DNA of 64,000 nucleotides from DASZIT01 sp963770635 (GTDB taxonomy: Bacteria > Actinomycetota > Acidimicrobiia > Acidimicrobiales > RAAP-2): contig CAVYQI010000004.1 in the NCBI GenBank assembly GCA_963770635.1, positions 1 through 64,000 on the forward strand, read 5' to 3'. The position numbers and the translations under genes are program-made. How positions within the stretch are numbered: position 1 is the first letter of the stretch; every line of letters begins with the position of its first letter. Positions 27,824 through 36,355 of this stretch are shown one piece after another. The notes under the pieces are model-generated. The model did no database searches. It was not told the DNA's origin and saw only the letters and a program-made list of their open reading frames with translations.

Positions 27824-28604
27824 AGTGGGGCTCCCGCTTCTGGATGAACGCAGCGATGGCCTCGGCGGTATCGGCGGAGGCGAAGTTCACCGACTGGGAA
27901 CGGGCCTCGTCCTCGAGCGCCTGGTCCATCGACACCGCGAATGAATTGTTCAGCATCGTCTTGGTCATCGACAGAGCCAGCGGCGGACCCGACGCCAACC
28001 GTGCCGCCCATTCGTCCACCAATTTGTCGAGGTCGCCGGCGGGAACCACCCGGTTGACCAACCCGAATTCCTCCGCCTGCTTGGCGTCGATGATGTCGGC
28101 GAAGAACGCCAGCTCCTTGGCCCGGTGCATCCCGATGAACCGTGGGAGCAGCCACGAAGCACCGAAGTCAATCGACAGGCCCCGCTTGGAGAAGATCTGC
28201 GAGAACCGGGCGGTGTCGGAGGCCACCACCAGATCACAGCCCAGGGCCATGCTCATGCCCGCCCCAGCCGCCACCCCGCCGACTTTGGCGATGGTCGGCT
28301 TGGGAATCCGGTGGAGGGCGAGGGCCACCTCACCCAGCGCCCGCATCTGCACCAGATAGGGATCCCCGGGGAGCCCGGCCACGTCGGACGCATCCCCGAG
28401 GTCGGCGCCCGAACAGAAGGCGTCTCCCGCCCCGGTCAGGATCATGACCCGGTCATGGCGGTCGGCCGTCACCTCGGCGAACACCGCCAGGAGCTCGTTC
28501 CACATCGTCCCGTTGGCGGCGTTCTTCCGGGCCGGCCGGTTCATGGTGACGGTGACCACGCCCTCGTTCCTGGCCACGATGATGGTCTCAAGCTCGGTTG
28601 CCAT
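27810..28604 (-). CDS. Enoyl-CoA hydratase/isomerase-family protein
   Basis: A 264-residue crotonase-fold enzyme. The CoA-binding oxyanion loops are DAFCSGADL and GGVAAGAGMSMALGCD; the catalytic helix region GLSIDFGASWLLPRFIG is followed by AEEFGLVNRVVP. The C-terminal FIQKREPHFNGR is typical. ATG at 28604 (MATELETI) is chosen over an upstream in-frame start. A role in fatty acid or side-chain beta-oxidation is likely; exact specificity is unclear because crotonases vary in which acidic residues they use. Confidence 0.85.
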   Translation of the reverse strand: MATELETIIVARNEGVVTVTMNRPARKNAANGTMWNELLAVFAEVTADRHDRVMILTGAGDAFCSGADLGDASDVAGLPGDPYLVQMRALGEVALALHRIPKPTIAKVGGVAAGAGMSMALGCDLVVASDTARFSQIFSKRGLSIDFGASWLLPRFIGMHRAKELAFFADIIDAKQAEEFGLVNRVVPAGDLDKLVDEWAARLASGPPLALSMTKTMLNNSFAVSMDQALEDEARSQSVNFASADTAEAIAAFIQKREPHFNGR

Positions 28605-28670
28605 GGGGCGCAACCTACGAGATGGCCCGTCGATCACGCCAGCCCGACGTCAGACGGCCGGAGCCCGGGG

Positions 28671-29054
28671 TCAGAAGGCGTCCTCGATGACCTCTACCAC
28701 CCCGGCCACGATGGAGACGACGTCGAACCGCACCTCCACCAGCTCCCGTCCCGAGGCCGGGGTGAGCTCCGACAGCCACCGGGCGGCCAGCCGCCGGATC
28801 CGGCGTCGCTTGGGCGCCACCACCGCCTCCGCCCCGGTGCCGAAGCGGTCGGAACTCCGGGTCTTCACCTCACAGAAGGCCACCGTCCGCCCCCGGCGCA
28901 CGATGAGGTCGACCTCTCCTTCCCGCCGCCGCCAGTTCCGCTCGAGGATTTCGTACCCCTGACCCTCGTACCACGCCGCCGCCGACGACTCCCCCTCCGC
29001 CCCCAGGGCCTGCCGCCGGTCAGATCGCCCGGTGCCGCCCGCCGCCGGGGCCAC
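28671..29054 (-). CDS. yraN: YraN/UPF0102 family nuclease-like protein
   Basis: A 127-residue protein with an endonuclease-like fold. GAEGESSAAAWYEGQGYEIL is the N-terminal helix region and the nuclease-like core is REGEVDLIVRRG and VAFCEVKTR, matching the E/D...D...ExK pattern of the superfamily. GTG at 29054 is used; the preceding gene's stop TAA is at 29057-29059, two bases upstream. It is usually next to comM/dprA in actinobacteria; here two CoA-type genes separate them. Confidence 0.85.
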   Translation of the reverse strand: MAPAAGGTGRSDRRQALGAEGESSAAAWYEGQGYEILERNWRRREGEVDLIVRRGRTVAFCEVKTRSSDRFGTGAEAVVAPKRRRIRRLAARWLSELTPASGRELVEVRFDVVSIVAGVVEVIEDAF

Positions 29055-29056
29055 CG

Positions 29057-29350
29057 TTACAACTCCGTTTCGGGGAGCCGTTCGATGTTCACGTCCCGGA
29101 AGGTCAGGATCCGGACCGACGGCACGAAGCGGGCCGGCCGGTACATGTCCCATACCCAGGCATCGGTCAGGGTGACCTCGACGCAGGCGGGCGAGGATGC
29201 ATCCCGCACCGCCAGCTCGACGTTGTTGGCCAGGTAGAACCGCCGCTCGGTCTCCACCACGTAGGAGAACATCGGCAGGACGGCCCGGTACTCCTGGACG
29301 AGCGCCAGCTCGATCTCCGACTCGTACCGCTCGAGATCCTCTTCGCTCAT
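29057..29350 (-). CDS. DUF2469 family protein
   Basis: A 97-residue protein starting MSEEDLERYESEIELALVQ with FSYVVETERRFYLANNVEL, DAWVWDMYRPARFV and TFRDVNIERL. This matches DUF2469, a small conserved actinobacterial protein encoded beside rnhB and yraN. Its function is unknown. In most relatives lepB and rnhB lie between rplS and this gene; neither is here. Confidence 0.88.
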   Translation of the reverse strand: MSEEDLERYESEIELALVQEYRAVLPMFSYVVETERRFYLANNVELAVRDASSPACVEVTLTDAWVWDMYRPARFVPSVRILTFRDVNIERLPETEL

Positions 29351-29404
29351 GGTGCGCGGTGACCGGCGGGGGTCACGACCGCAACCCGACCCAACCGAGC
29401 CCGA

Positions 29405-29758
29405 TCAGGGACGGGTGGACCGCCGCTCCTTGATCTTGGCCGCCTTCCCGTGCAGGTCCCGCAAGTAGTAGAGCTTGGCCCGCCGTACGTCGCCCAACGC
29501 CACCACCTCGGTCTTGGCGATGACCGGGGAATGGACGGGGAAGGTGCGCTCGACCCCGACCCCGAAGCTGACCTTCCGGACGGTGAAGGTCTCGCGGGCG
29601 CCGGTCCCCTGGCGGCGGATGACCGCCCCCTGGAACACCTGGACCCGCTCCCGGGTACCCTCGACCACTCGCACGTGGACCTTGACGGTGTCTCCGGGAC
29701 GGAACTCGGGGATGTCGTCCCTCAGGCTGTCGCGGTCAATGATGTCGGTCGGGTTCAT
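29405..29758 (-). CDS. rplS: 50S ribosomal protein L19
   Basis: A 117-residue L19, which lies at the 30S-50S interface. FRPGDTVKVHVRVVEGTRER, VQVFQGAVIRRQGTGARET, FTVRKVSFGVGVERTFP and KLYYLRDLHGKAAKIKERR are all present. It is 128 bases downstream of trmD, in the standard rpsP-rimM-trmD-rplS order. Confidence 0.95.
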   Translation of the reverse strand: MNPTDIIDRDSLRDDIPEFRPGDTVKVHVRVVEGTRERVQVFQGAVIRRQGTGARETFTVRKVSFGVGVERTFPVHSPVIAKTEVVALGDVRRAKLYYLRDLHGKAAKIKERRSTRP

Positions 29759-29886
29759 GGGGCGCGTCTTTCCACGGATCGTTCAGGGCTCTCCACTCGC
29801 CGGGCACCCGCCGCCGGCGGCCCCAATGGCCACCAACTGATGCGGGCCTCCGTCACGAAGACCGGGAGAGCCGGCCCCAACGAGGC

Positions 29887-30657
29887 TCACCAATCGTAGC
29901 CGTGATCGCGGAGGAGGCGCACTTCGCCCATCTCCACCAGCAGGGACACCTCGTCGGTGGTCAGCCCCCCTCGGGCGTCGATGAGGTCGGGGCGCTGCCG
30001 GAGGGTCCGGATCAGCGCTTGGCCATGTCGCCAGCGGGAAACCCGGCCGTGGTCGCCGGACCGGAGCACCGGCGGCACCTCCCATCCCCGGAACTCGGCC
30101 GGCCGGGTGTAGTGGGGGTACTCGAGGAGCCCGTCGGAGAAACTCTCGTCCCCGCTCGACTCGTCGTTGCCGAGCACCCCAGGCAGCAGCCGGGCCACCG
30201 CCTCCACCACCACCAGGGCCGGCAATTCCCCGCCGGCCAGCACGAAGTCGCCCACCGACAGCTCGCCGTCCACCAGATGGTCGACCACCCGTTGGTCGAC
30301 CCCCTCGTAGCGCCCGCACACCAGCGAGAACCCGACCGGGAGCGACGCCAGCTCAGCCGCCGCCGGCTGGTCGAACCGCCGGCCCGAGGGGGCCAGGAGG
30401 AAGAGGGGACGGGGCAGGCCGCCGTCGGATGCCTCCACCGCCTCCACCGCGTCGAACAGCGGCTGTGGGGCCAGCACCATCCCCGCGCCACCCCCGAAGG
30501 GGGCATCGTCGACCGAGCGGTGGGGGTCGGTGGACGACGCCCGGATGTCGTGGGTCCGGAGATCGAGCCGGCCCAGCTGGCGGGCCCGGCCGAGGATGGA
30601 GGCGTCGGCGTAGTGGTCGATCACCTCGGGGAAGATGGTGAACACGTCGATGCGCAT
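29887..30657 (-). CDS. trmD: tRNA (guanine-37-N1)-methyltransferase
   Basis: A 256-residue SPOUT methyltransferase that makes m1G37 in tRNA, preventing frameshifting. MRIDVFTIFPEVIDHY is the start, DDAPFGGGAGMVLAPQPLF the SAM-adjacent loop, and FSLVCGRYEGVDQRV with SVGDFVLAGGELPALVVVEA form the trefoil knot. A Cys/Arg/Asp set and the C-terminal domain (DGLLEYPHYTRP) are present. Starts 14 bases after rimM. Confidence 0.95.
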   Translation of the reverse strand: MRIDVFTIFPEVIDHYADASILGRARQLGRLDLRTHDIRASSTDPHRSVDDAPFGGGAGMVLAPQPLFDAVEAVEASDGGLPRPLFLLAPSGRRFDQPAAAELASLPVGFSLVCGRYEGVDQRVVDHLVDGELSVGDFVLAGGELPALVVVEAVARLLPGVLGNDESSGDESFSDGLLEYPHYTRPAEFRGWEVPPVLRSGDHGRVSRWRHGQALIRTLRQRPDLIDARGGLTTDEVSLLVEMGEVRLLRDHGYDW

Positions 30658-30671
30658 GGACGCCGCTCCGA

Positions 30672-31175
30672 TCAGGCCAGGTCGAGGAGGCCGTCGGGCA
30701 CGTCGACCGTCACCCGTACCCCGGGCTCGAGACCGACCACGAACCGGAGCGGGATCAGCGCGCCACCGGCCAGCACCAACAGATCGCTGGCCGGGTTGGC
30801 CTGCACCTCTTCCACCCGTCCCAGCTCCCGTCCGGAAGCGTCGACGGCCAGGGCCCCCACCAGCTCATGGACCCACAGCTGGTTCGGGTCGTCGATGGGC
30901 GGGGCGAACAACCCGGTGTCCCGGAGCTGATTGGCGGCCTCGATGCCGTTGACCCCCTCGAAGGTCACGATGAACCGGCCCTGGTGGGGCGACGAGCGCA
31001 CCACCACCCATTCCCGCCCGTCGCCGGAGCGAAGCACCGACCCGGTGGACAGCCGTTCCTCCCGGTTGGTGGTGAGGGAGACGATGACATCCCCCCGGAG
31101 CCCGTGGGGCTTCACGATCCGGCCGACCGCCAACAGCGGACCGGAATCCTCCGGTCCGTTCAACTCCGCCGCCAA
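30672..31175 (-). CDS. rimM: 16S rRNA processing protein RimM
   Basis: A 167-residue RimM that helps mature the 30S head. LLAVGRIVKPHGLRGDVIV and the PRC-barrel end DLLVLAGGALIPLRFV, VRVTVDVPDGLLDL are diagnostic. The only good in-frame start is TTG at 31175, six bases after the khpA stop; this rare start codon is inferred from frame and spacing and could be wrong. Confidence 0.88.
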   Translation of the reverse strand: MAAELNGPEDSGPLLAVGRIVKPHGLRGDVIVSLTTNREERLSTGSVLRSGDGREWVVVRSSPHQGRFIVTFEGVNGIEAANQLRDTGLFAPPIDDPNQLWVHELVGALAVDASGRELGRVEEVQANPASDLLVLAGGALIPLRFVVGLEPGVRVTVDVPDGLLDLA

Positions 31176-31181
31176 GCCGAC

Positions 31182-31520
31182 TCAGTCGTCGGCGACGTCG
31201 ACGTTGGTCTGCACTCCGTCGCGAGCGCCGGCGGCGGCCACCACCGTGCGGATGGCCTGGACCACCCGACCCCGGCGGCCGATGATCCGGCCCATGTCAT
31301 CGGGGGCCACGTGGATGCGGAAGCGGATGGATCCGGTGCGCTCCTCGGTGTTGATCACCACCGAGTCCGGCTCGCCGGCGATCGAGTTGACCAGATAGGT
31401 CACCACCGCCAGGGGGGTGCCTCCCGAGATCCGGTTGCCGGCGTCGTCGTCGTCATGGCTGCCCACCTCGTCGATGGTGTTGACGTCCTCGGCGGAATCG
31501 ACCGCCAGGTCGTCGTTCAC
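31182..31520 (-). CDS. khpA: KH-domain RNA-binding protein KhpA
   Basis: A 112-residue KH-domain protein. The KH core is LAVVTYLVNSIAGEPDSV then MGRIIGRRGRVVQAIRTVV, with the GRRG loop that contacts RNA. An acidic N-terminal stretch of about 40 residues (AEDVNTIDEVGSHDDDD) precedes the domain, longer than usual. GTG at 31520 overlaps the rpsP stop by four bases. KhpA binds many small RNAs and affects cell wall synthesis in other Gram-positives. Confidence 0.9.
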   Translation of the reverse strand: MNDDLAVDSAEDVNTIDEVGSHDDDDAGNRISGGTPLAVVTYLVNSIAGEPDSVVINTEERTGSIRFRIHVAPDDMGRIIGRRGRVVQAIRTVVAAAGARDGVQTNVDVADD

Positions 31521-31804
31521 CGGGCGGCCTTGGCCGTGGCGAACTCGTCGAGCGCCCCGGACTGCTTGAGAAGCTTCCCGACCCGCTCGGTCGGCTGGGC
31601 CCCTTGCGACAACCACTTGATCGCCTTGGTGTTGTCGATCTCGATCACCGCGTCGGGTTCCGCCAACGACTTGCCGCGGGGAGCGTAGGTGCCCACGATC
31701 TCGATGAATCGGCCGTTACGCGGGGAACGGCTGTCCGCCGCCACCAGCCGGTAGGTCGGCTGCTTCTTCTTCCCGATCCGCACCAGGCGGAGCTTGACTG
31801 CCAC
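31517..31804 (-). CDS. rpsP: 30S ribosomal protein S16
   Basis: A 95-residue S16: VAVKLRLVRIGKKKQPTYR, VAADSRSPRNGRFIEIVGTY and IKWLSQGAQPTERVGKLL. GTG at 31804 is preceded by AAGGAG about 7 bases upstream, which decides the start. It heads the rpsP-khpA-rimM-trmD-rplS run, 85 bases after ffh. Confidence 0.95.
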   Translation of the reverse strand: MAVKLRLVRIGKKKQPTYRLVAADSRSPRNGRFIEIVGTYAPRGKSLAEPDAVIEIDNTKAIKWLSQGAQPTERVGKLLKQSGALDEFATAKAAR

Positions 31805-31889
31805 GATTGACTCCTTGATTGTGTTGATAGCGCCCGACAGTCTCCCACCAACCGCGAGGTCGGCGTGCAATCGGGCATCCGAGGCCTGA

Positions 31890-33458
31890 TCAGCGGGCTT
31901 TGGGGGTCACCCGACCTCCGCCTTTGCCCTTCTTGCCGCCTTTGGATCCCTTCGATTTCCCCGGCCTCCGGGCCGATCCCCCGGCGCCGGCCCCGGCATC
32001 GGCAAACGGGTTGCCCGCGCCCAGGGCGGCGGGGCCGCCGCCCAACTCGCCGAACCCGGCCGGACCGTCGGCCTCACCGGCCATGCCGGCCAGGTCGGCC
32101 ATGGCCTTGGGGGACATGCCCTGGCCGCGCCCGAACAGGCCGCCCAGTCCGCCCATGGCCCCGGCCATCCCCCCCTTGCCGAATCCCTTCATCATCTTCC
32201 GCATCTCCTTGAACTGCTTGAGGAGGGCGTTGACGTCGGAGGTGGCGGTGCCACTGCCGTTGGCGATGCGGACCCGGCGGGAGCCGTCGATGACCGACGG
32301 GTCGTTCCGCTCGGCGGGGGTCATCGACCGGATGATGGCCTCGACCTGGCCGATCTGGCGGTCATCGACCATCGAGGAGGCCTGCTTCAGGTCCTTGGAC
32401 ACCCCCGGGAGCAGGGACAGCATCCCCGAGACCGAGCCCATCTTCTTCACCTGCTGGAGCTGCTCGAGGAAGTCTTCGAGGGTGAAGCGACCCCCCATGA
32501 TGGCGGCGGCGCCTTTGCTGGCCACCCCGTCGTCGAAGGTGCGTTCCGCCTGCTCGATGAGGGAGAGGACGTCGCCCATCCCGAGGATGCGATCCGACAT
32601 CCGGTCGGGGTGGAACAGGTCGAAATCGTCGAGCTTCTCACCGATGGAAGCGAAGGCGATCGGCCGGCCGACCACCTCTTTGACCGAGAGGGCGGCGCCG
32701 CCTCGGGCATCTCCGTCCAGCTTGGTCAGGATGACGCCATCGAGGTCGAGGGTCTGGTGGAAGGCGACCGCGGTCGACACTGCGTCCTGGCCGGTCATGG
32801 CGTCGATGACCAGGAAGGTGTAGTCGGGGGCGACCGCCCCGGCGATGTCCCGGACCTCGGCCATCAGCTCCTCGTCGATGGAGAGGCGCCCGGCGGTGTC
32901 CACGATGAGCACGTCCCGGCCGAGACGGCGGGCTTCCTCCAGACCGGCGGTGGCCACCGCCACCGGATCGGTCGGCTCGCTGAACACCGAGATGCCGGCT
33001 TGGCCGCCCAGGACGCGGAGCTGTTCCACCGCCGCCGGGCGCTGGAGGTCGGCCCCGACCAACATGGGGTTGCGTCCCTGCTGTTTGAACCAGCGGGCCA
33101 GCTTGGCCGCGGTGGTCGTCTTGCCCGAGCCCTGGAGCCCGGCCAGGAGCACCACGGTGGGCGGCTTGCTGGCATAGGAGATCTTGAGGGCCTCGCCGCC
33201 GAGGATGGCGGTGAGCTCCTCGTTGACGATCTTGATGACCTGCTGGCCCGGGCTCAGGCTCTGGGACAGCTCGAGGCCGACGGTTCGGGCCCGGACCGCC
33301 TCGGTGAACCCCCGGACCACCCCCAGCTCGACATCGGCTTCGAGGAGGGCGGTCCGGATCTCCCGGAGAACCTCGTCGACGTCATCGGGGCTGAGCCGCC
33401 CGCGGCTGCGTAGGCGGCTGAGAATGCCTTCGAATCGGTCGGTCAGGCTGTCGAACAT
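31890..33458 (-). CDS. ffh: Signal recognition particle protein Ffh
   Basis: The 522-residue SRP54 GTPase that binds signal sequences at the ribosome. The N domain is residues 1-90. The G domain shows LLAGLQGSGKTTTAAKLA (G1), VIVDTAGRLS-type G3 (LIVDTAGRLS), TKLDGDARGGAAL (G4) and the SIGEKLDDFDLFHPDRM end. The Met-rich M domain begins near residue 325 (MGGRFTLEDFLEQLQQVKKMG). A Gly/Lys-rich tail ends the protein. It pairs with FtsY, encoded 1.7 kb upstream. Confidence 0.96.
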   Translation of the reverse strand: MFDSLTDRFEGILSRLRSRGRLSPDDVDEVLREIRTALLEADVELGVVRGFTEAVRARTVGLELSQSLSPGQQVIKIVNEELTAILGGEALKISYASKPPTVVLLAGLQGSGKTTTAAKLARWFKQQGRNPMLVGADLQRPAAVEQLRVLGGQAGISVFSEPTDPVAVATAGLEEARRLGRDVLIVDTAGRLSIDEELMAEVRDIAGAVAPDYTFLVIDAMTGQDAVSTAVAFHQTLDLDGVILTKLDGDARGGAALSVKEVVGRPIAFASIGEKLDDFDLFHPDRMSDRILGMGDVLSLIEQAERTFDDGVASKGAAAIMGGRFTLEDFLEQLQQVKKMGSVSGMLSLLPGVSKDLKQASSMVDDRQIGQVEAIIRSMTPAERNDPSVIDGSRRVRIANGSGTATSDVNALLKQFKEMRKMMKGFGKGGMAGAMGGLGGLFGRGQGMSPKAMADLAGMAGEADGPAGFGELGGGPAALGAGNPFADAGAGAGGSARRPGKSKGSKGGKKGKGGGRVTPKAR

Positions 33459-33574
33459 GGGTTCCTCAGGCTACCGGACACCCGCAAGGTCTGGACCGCA
33501 CGGGAGCTCCGATGTTGTGGCCACCACCGGCCCGACTGACCGGAGGGCTCCACTGGCCGGCCGGCACCGACAGA

Positions 33575-34823
33575 TCAGAACTGGGTGGTCATCCCCACGA
33601 TCGGCTGGTTCAGCTTCTGGCCTCCGGTCGATCCCATGTACGGGGCGTCGCCGAAGCTGAAGATTCCGCCGTCGGAGGCCGGCCGGGACCGCGGGCCCTG
33701 GTTGGGGCTCACGTTGGTGACCGCCGATGGGGTCACGTAGGTGTACTGGTCAGCCGCCGTGATCCCCGAGGTCCCACTTGGAGTGGTGACGGTGACGTCG
33801 ACGGTGCCGGGGGTGCCGGTCGGAGCCGTGGCCGAACACAGGGTGCCGGCATTGTTGCAGGAGAAGCCCGCCGAGGCGGTCCCGAACTTGACGGAACTGA
33901 CATTGAGGAGATTGGTGCCGGTGACGTTGACCATGGTCCCGCCGGTGGTCGGGCCGGTGGACGGGCTGACGCCGGTAACGGTGGGCGGGGGTGGCCAGAC
34001 ATAGGCCAGGGCGATCGCGGGTCCGGAGCTCGACCAATTCGACGAACAATTGTTACCGGAATTCGTGGTCGCATTGATGACGACGTAGTTGGCTCCTAAA
34101 CTCGGTGGCACGACCATGGGGAAGTTGAACGTGCCGCTTCCATGCGGCCCGTCGGCATAGATGCAGCCGAATTGGGCGGAGGACCCGGCCCAGCCGATCT
34201 GGATCTGTTGGCCGCAGCCCGTACACCCCGCGTTCATCAGATAGTTGCCGGCCACCGTGACACTGCTCCCCGCGGGAGTGACCACCGAATTGCCCGGACC
34301 CCCGTTGACAGTGACACCGGACACCGACGCATTACCCTTCGACCCCGAATTTGGAGGCGACACCGCCACCTCGGCAATCGACGGTCCGGCGTTGCTGCTC
34401 CACCAATGCGTGGGATTACAACCGAAATCCTGGGCGAGATTGATGATGACTTCGTTTACGCCTGGGTTGGGTGCGGGCCCAGGTCCTGGCCGCTGAACGA
34501 GCCGCTCCCGATCGGCCCGTCGGCATAGATACAGGCGAGGGGAGCCGAGGACCCGGCCCAGCCGATCTCGATCTGGTCGTTGCACAGTGGACATCCGGAG
34601 TCGTTGACCGCATAGTTGCCGGCCACCGTGACGTGGGCCGTTGCCGAGACGAGGGCGTAGTTGTTGCCGGAGCCGTTGACGTTGACACCGGAGACGGTGG
34701 CCGCGCCGCTGCTCACGCTCGTCGGCGGCGGAACCGCACTCGCAACCCCGCCATCCCGACCAGCAGTCCGACGATCAACGCGGTTGCTACCAGCGGAGTC
34801 GCGCACCTGGTGAGTAGTTTCAT
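33575..34823 (-). CDS. Secreted IPT/TIG-domain surface protein, frameshifted
   Basis: The start MKLLTRCATPLVATALIVG is a signal peptide. Restoring one G to the GGGG at 34746-34749 leads to GMAGVASAVPPP with an ASA cleavage site. A second missing base near 34480 joins the next part. The mature protein has two copies (about 123 residues apart) of an unrecognised domain marked by QIxIGWAGSSA and CIYADGPxGSGxF, then an IPT/TIG domain (VTGVSPSTGPTTGGTMVNVTG to VDVTVTTPSGTSGI), and ends in one SDGGIFSFGDAPYMGSTGG repeat like those at 55.1-55.8 kb. It lies between ffh and ftsY. Confidence 0.7.
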
Positions 34824-35167
34824 GGTCATCCATTCCCGCCTTTGACGATCACGGCCGACGTGTCTATTGTCGAGTTTTCCATGGTCTTTTAGGCCACAGA
34901 TTCACACGCGTCTCGTCAAGCTATAGAGCGAGAAGATTGGACCGCAACTCCTGGAATTTGTTGTTGCAGTGCTAGTGACAGTATCCCGTATAAGGGAAAC
35001 AGCAATTACCATTTTGAGCAGTGATGTGCTCGTTACTTCCTATGCGTTTCCATCCATTAGGTACAAATGAACCGACCGTAGGCGAGCTGTCCGCCCAAAA
35101 GGACCCGTTTGCAGCGGAACTGCACACCGATGCGATCCCCACGATGTCGGGGTAGACGGTCCGCCGC
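34824..35167. other. Lower-GC intergenic stretch with possible gene remnant
   Basis: 344 bases between the TIG-protein start and the ftsY stop. GC is near 50%, clearly below the flanks. On the minus strand a frame from the ftsY end down to the TAG at 34972-34974 encodes a Cys/Ser-rich tail (GSFWADSSPTVGSFVPNGW, then NGNCCFPYTGYCH) with no start of its own beyond a GTG near 35143. It may be the 3' end of a lost gene, or chance. The part nearest 34824 should hold the promoter of the TIG gene. Confidence 0.35.
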
Positions 35168-36355
35168 TTAGAACAGGGCGTCGACGAAGGCGGCGGCATC
35201 GAAGTCGACCAGGTCACCGACCCCTTCGCCCAGACCGACCAGCTTCACCGGCAAGCCGAGTTCGCGCTGAATCGCCACCACGATCCCGCCCTTGGCCGTG
35301 CCGTCCAACTTGGTGAGCACCGCCCCGGTCACATCGACGGCCTCGGTGAAGACCTTGGCCTGGGCCAGACCGTTCTGCCCGGTGGTGGCGTCGAGGACCA
35401 GCAGCACCTCCACCACCCGGCCCGGCGGGCGGTCGGCCACCCGGCGTATCTTCTTGAGTTCCTCGACCAGGTTCACCTTGTTGTGAAGGCGTCCGGCGGT
35501 GTCGGCCAACACCACGGCATGCCCCTTGGAGGCGGCCCGTTGCACCGCATCGAACACCACCGACGAGGGATCGCCCCCCTCGGAGCCTCGCACGATGTCG
35601 GCGTTCGACCGGGTGGCCCAGGTCTCCAACTGCTCAGCCGCCGCCGCCCGGAAGGTGTCGGCCGCCGCCAAAAGCACCCGATTGCCGTCGGCGGCCAGAC
35701 GGCTGGCCACTTTGCCGACCGTGGTCGTCTTGCCCACCCCGTTGACGCCGACGAACAACCACACGTCCACCGATCGCCCGTTGTCAGCGTCGTCGGAGTC
35801 TGACGAGAACCCTTCCGGGCGTGGTTCCGCCAAGCCGCCACTCGTCGCCGACAGGGTGGCCACCAGGTCGCCTTTCAGGGCGTCGATGAGGGCGTCGGCC
35901 CCGGCAATCTCGCCGGCCTTCACCCGGGTTCGGAGATCGTCGAGCAACGCATCGGTGGCCCCCACGCCGACGTCGGCCCGGATCAGGGCTTCCTCGAGGT
36001 CGTCCCAGGTCGATGCGTCGATCTTGGACTTCGACCTTACCGAACCCAAGTAGCCGGACAGCAGACCTCGGGCCTTCCCCATCCGGCTGCGGTAGGTGGC
36101 CGGCTCGACCGCCTCGACGACTCCGGCTGGCTCGACAACTTCGACGGGCTCGGCAATTCGCACCGGAGGAGCGACCTCGCCGGAGGCTTCGGCGGGCCGG
36201 GCTTTGGTCGCGGTCGGAGCGGCAGCATCCGGCTGGCGGCGTCGGCGAAGGCGAATCCCCAAGGTCACCCCGCCGGCCACCACGATGACCGGGATGCCGA
36301 CCGCCAGCCCGATCACGGTGTCCGACGCGGCATTGATCATCGCCGGATCAATCAC
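35168..36355 (-). CDS. ftsY: Signal recognition particle receptor FtsY
   Basis: A 395-residue SRP receptor GTPase. Unlike E. coli FtsY it starts with a membrane helix (TVIGLAVGIPVIVVAGGV) followed by RLRRRR and an Ala/Pro/Glu-rich linker, the actinobacterial form. The NG domain has VGVNGVGKTTTVGKVA (G1), LADTAGRLHNKVNL (G3) and TKLDGTAKGG (G4), ending LVDFDAAAFVDALF. GTG at 36355 overlaps the smc stop by four bases. It docks the Ffh-ribosome complex at the membrane. Confidence 0.95.
   Translation of the reverse strand: MIDPAMINAASDTVIGLAVGIPVIVVAGGVTLGIRLRRRRQPDAAAPTATKARPAEASGEVAPPVRIAEPVEVVEPAGVVEAVEPATYRSRMGKARGLLSGYLGSVRSKSKIDASTWDDLEEALIRADVGVGATDALLDDLRTRVKAGEIAGADALIDALKGDLVATLSATSGGLAEPRPEGFSSDSDDADNGRSVDVWLFVGVNGVGKTTTVGKVASRLAADGNRVLLAAADTFRAAAAEQLETWATRSNADIVRGSEGGDPSSVVFDAVQRAASKGHAVVLADTAGRLHNKVNLVEELKKIRRVADRPPGRVVEVLLVLDATTGQNGLAQAKVFTEAVDVTGAVLTKLDGTAKGGIVVAIQRELGLPVKLVGLGEGVGDLVDFDAAAFVDALF

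Noticed and set aside
29783..30319. A 178-codon frame on the minus strand within trmD
   Set aside because: It is an Arg/Gly-rich shadow of trmD in another frame.
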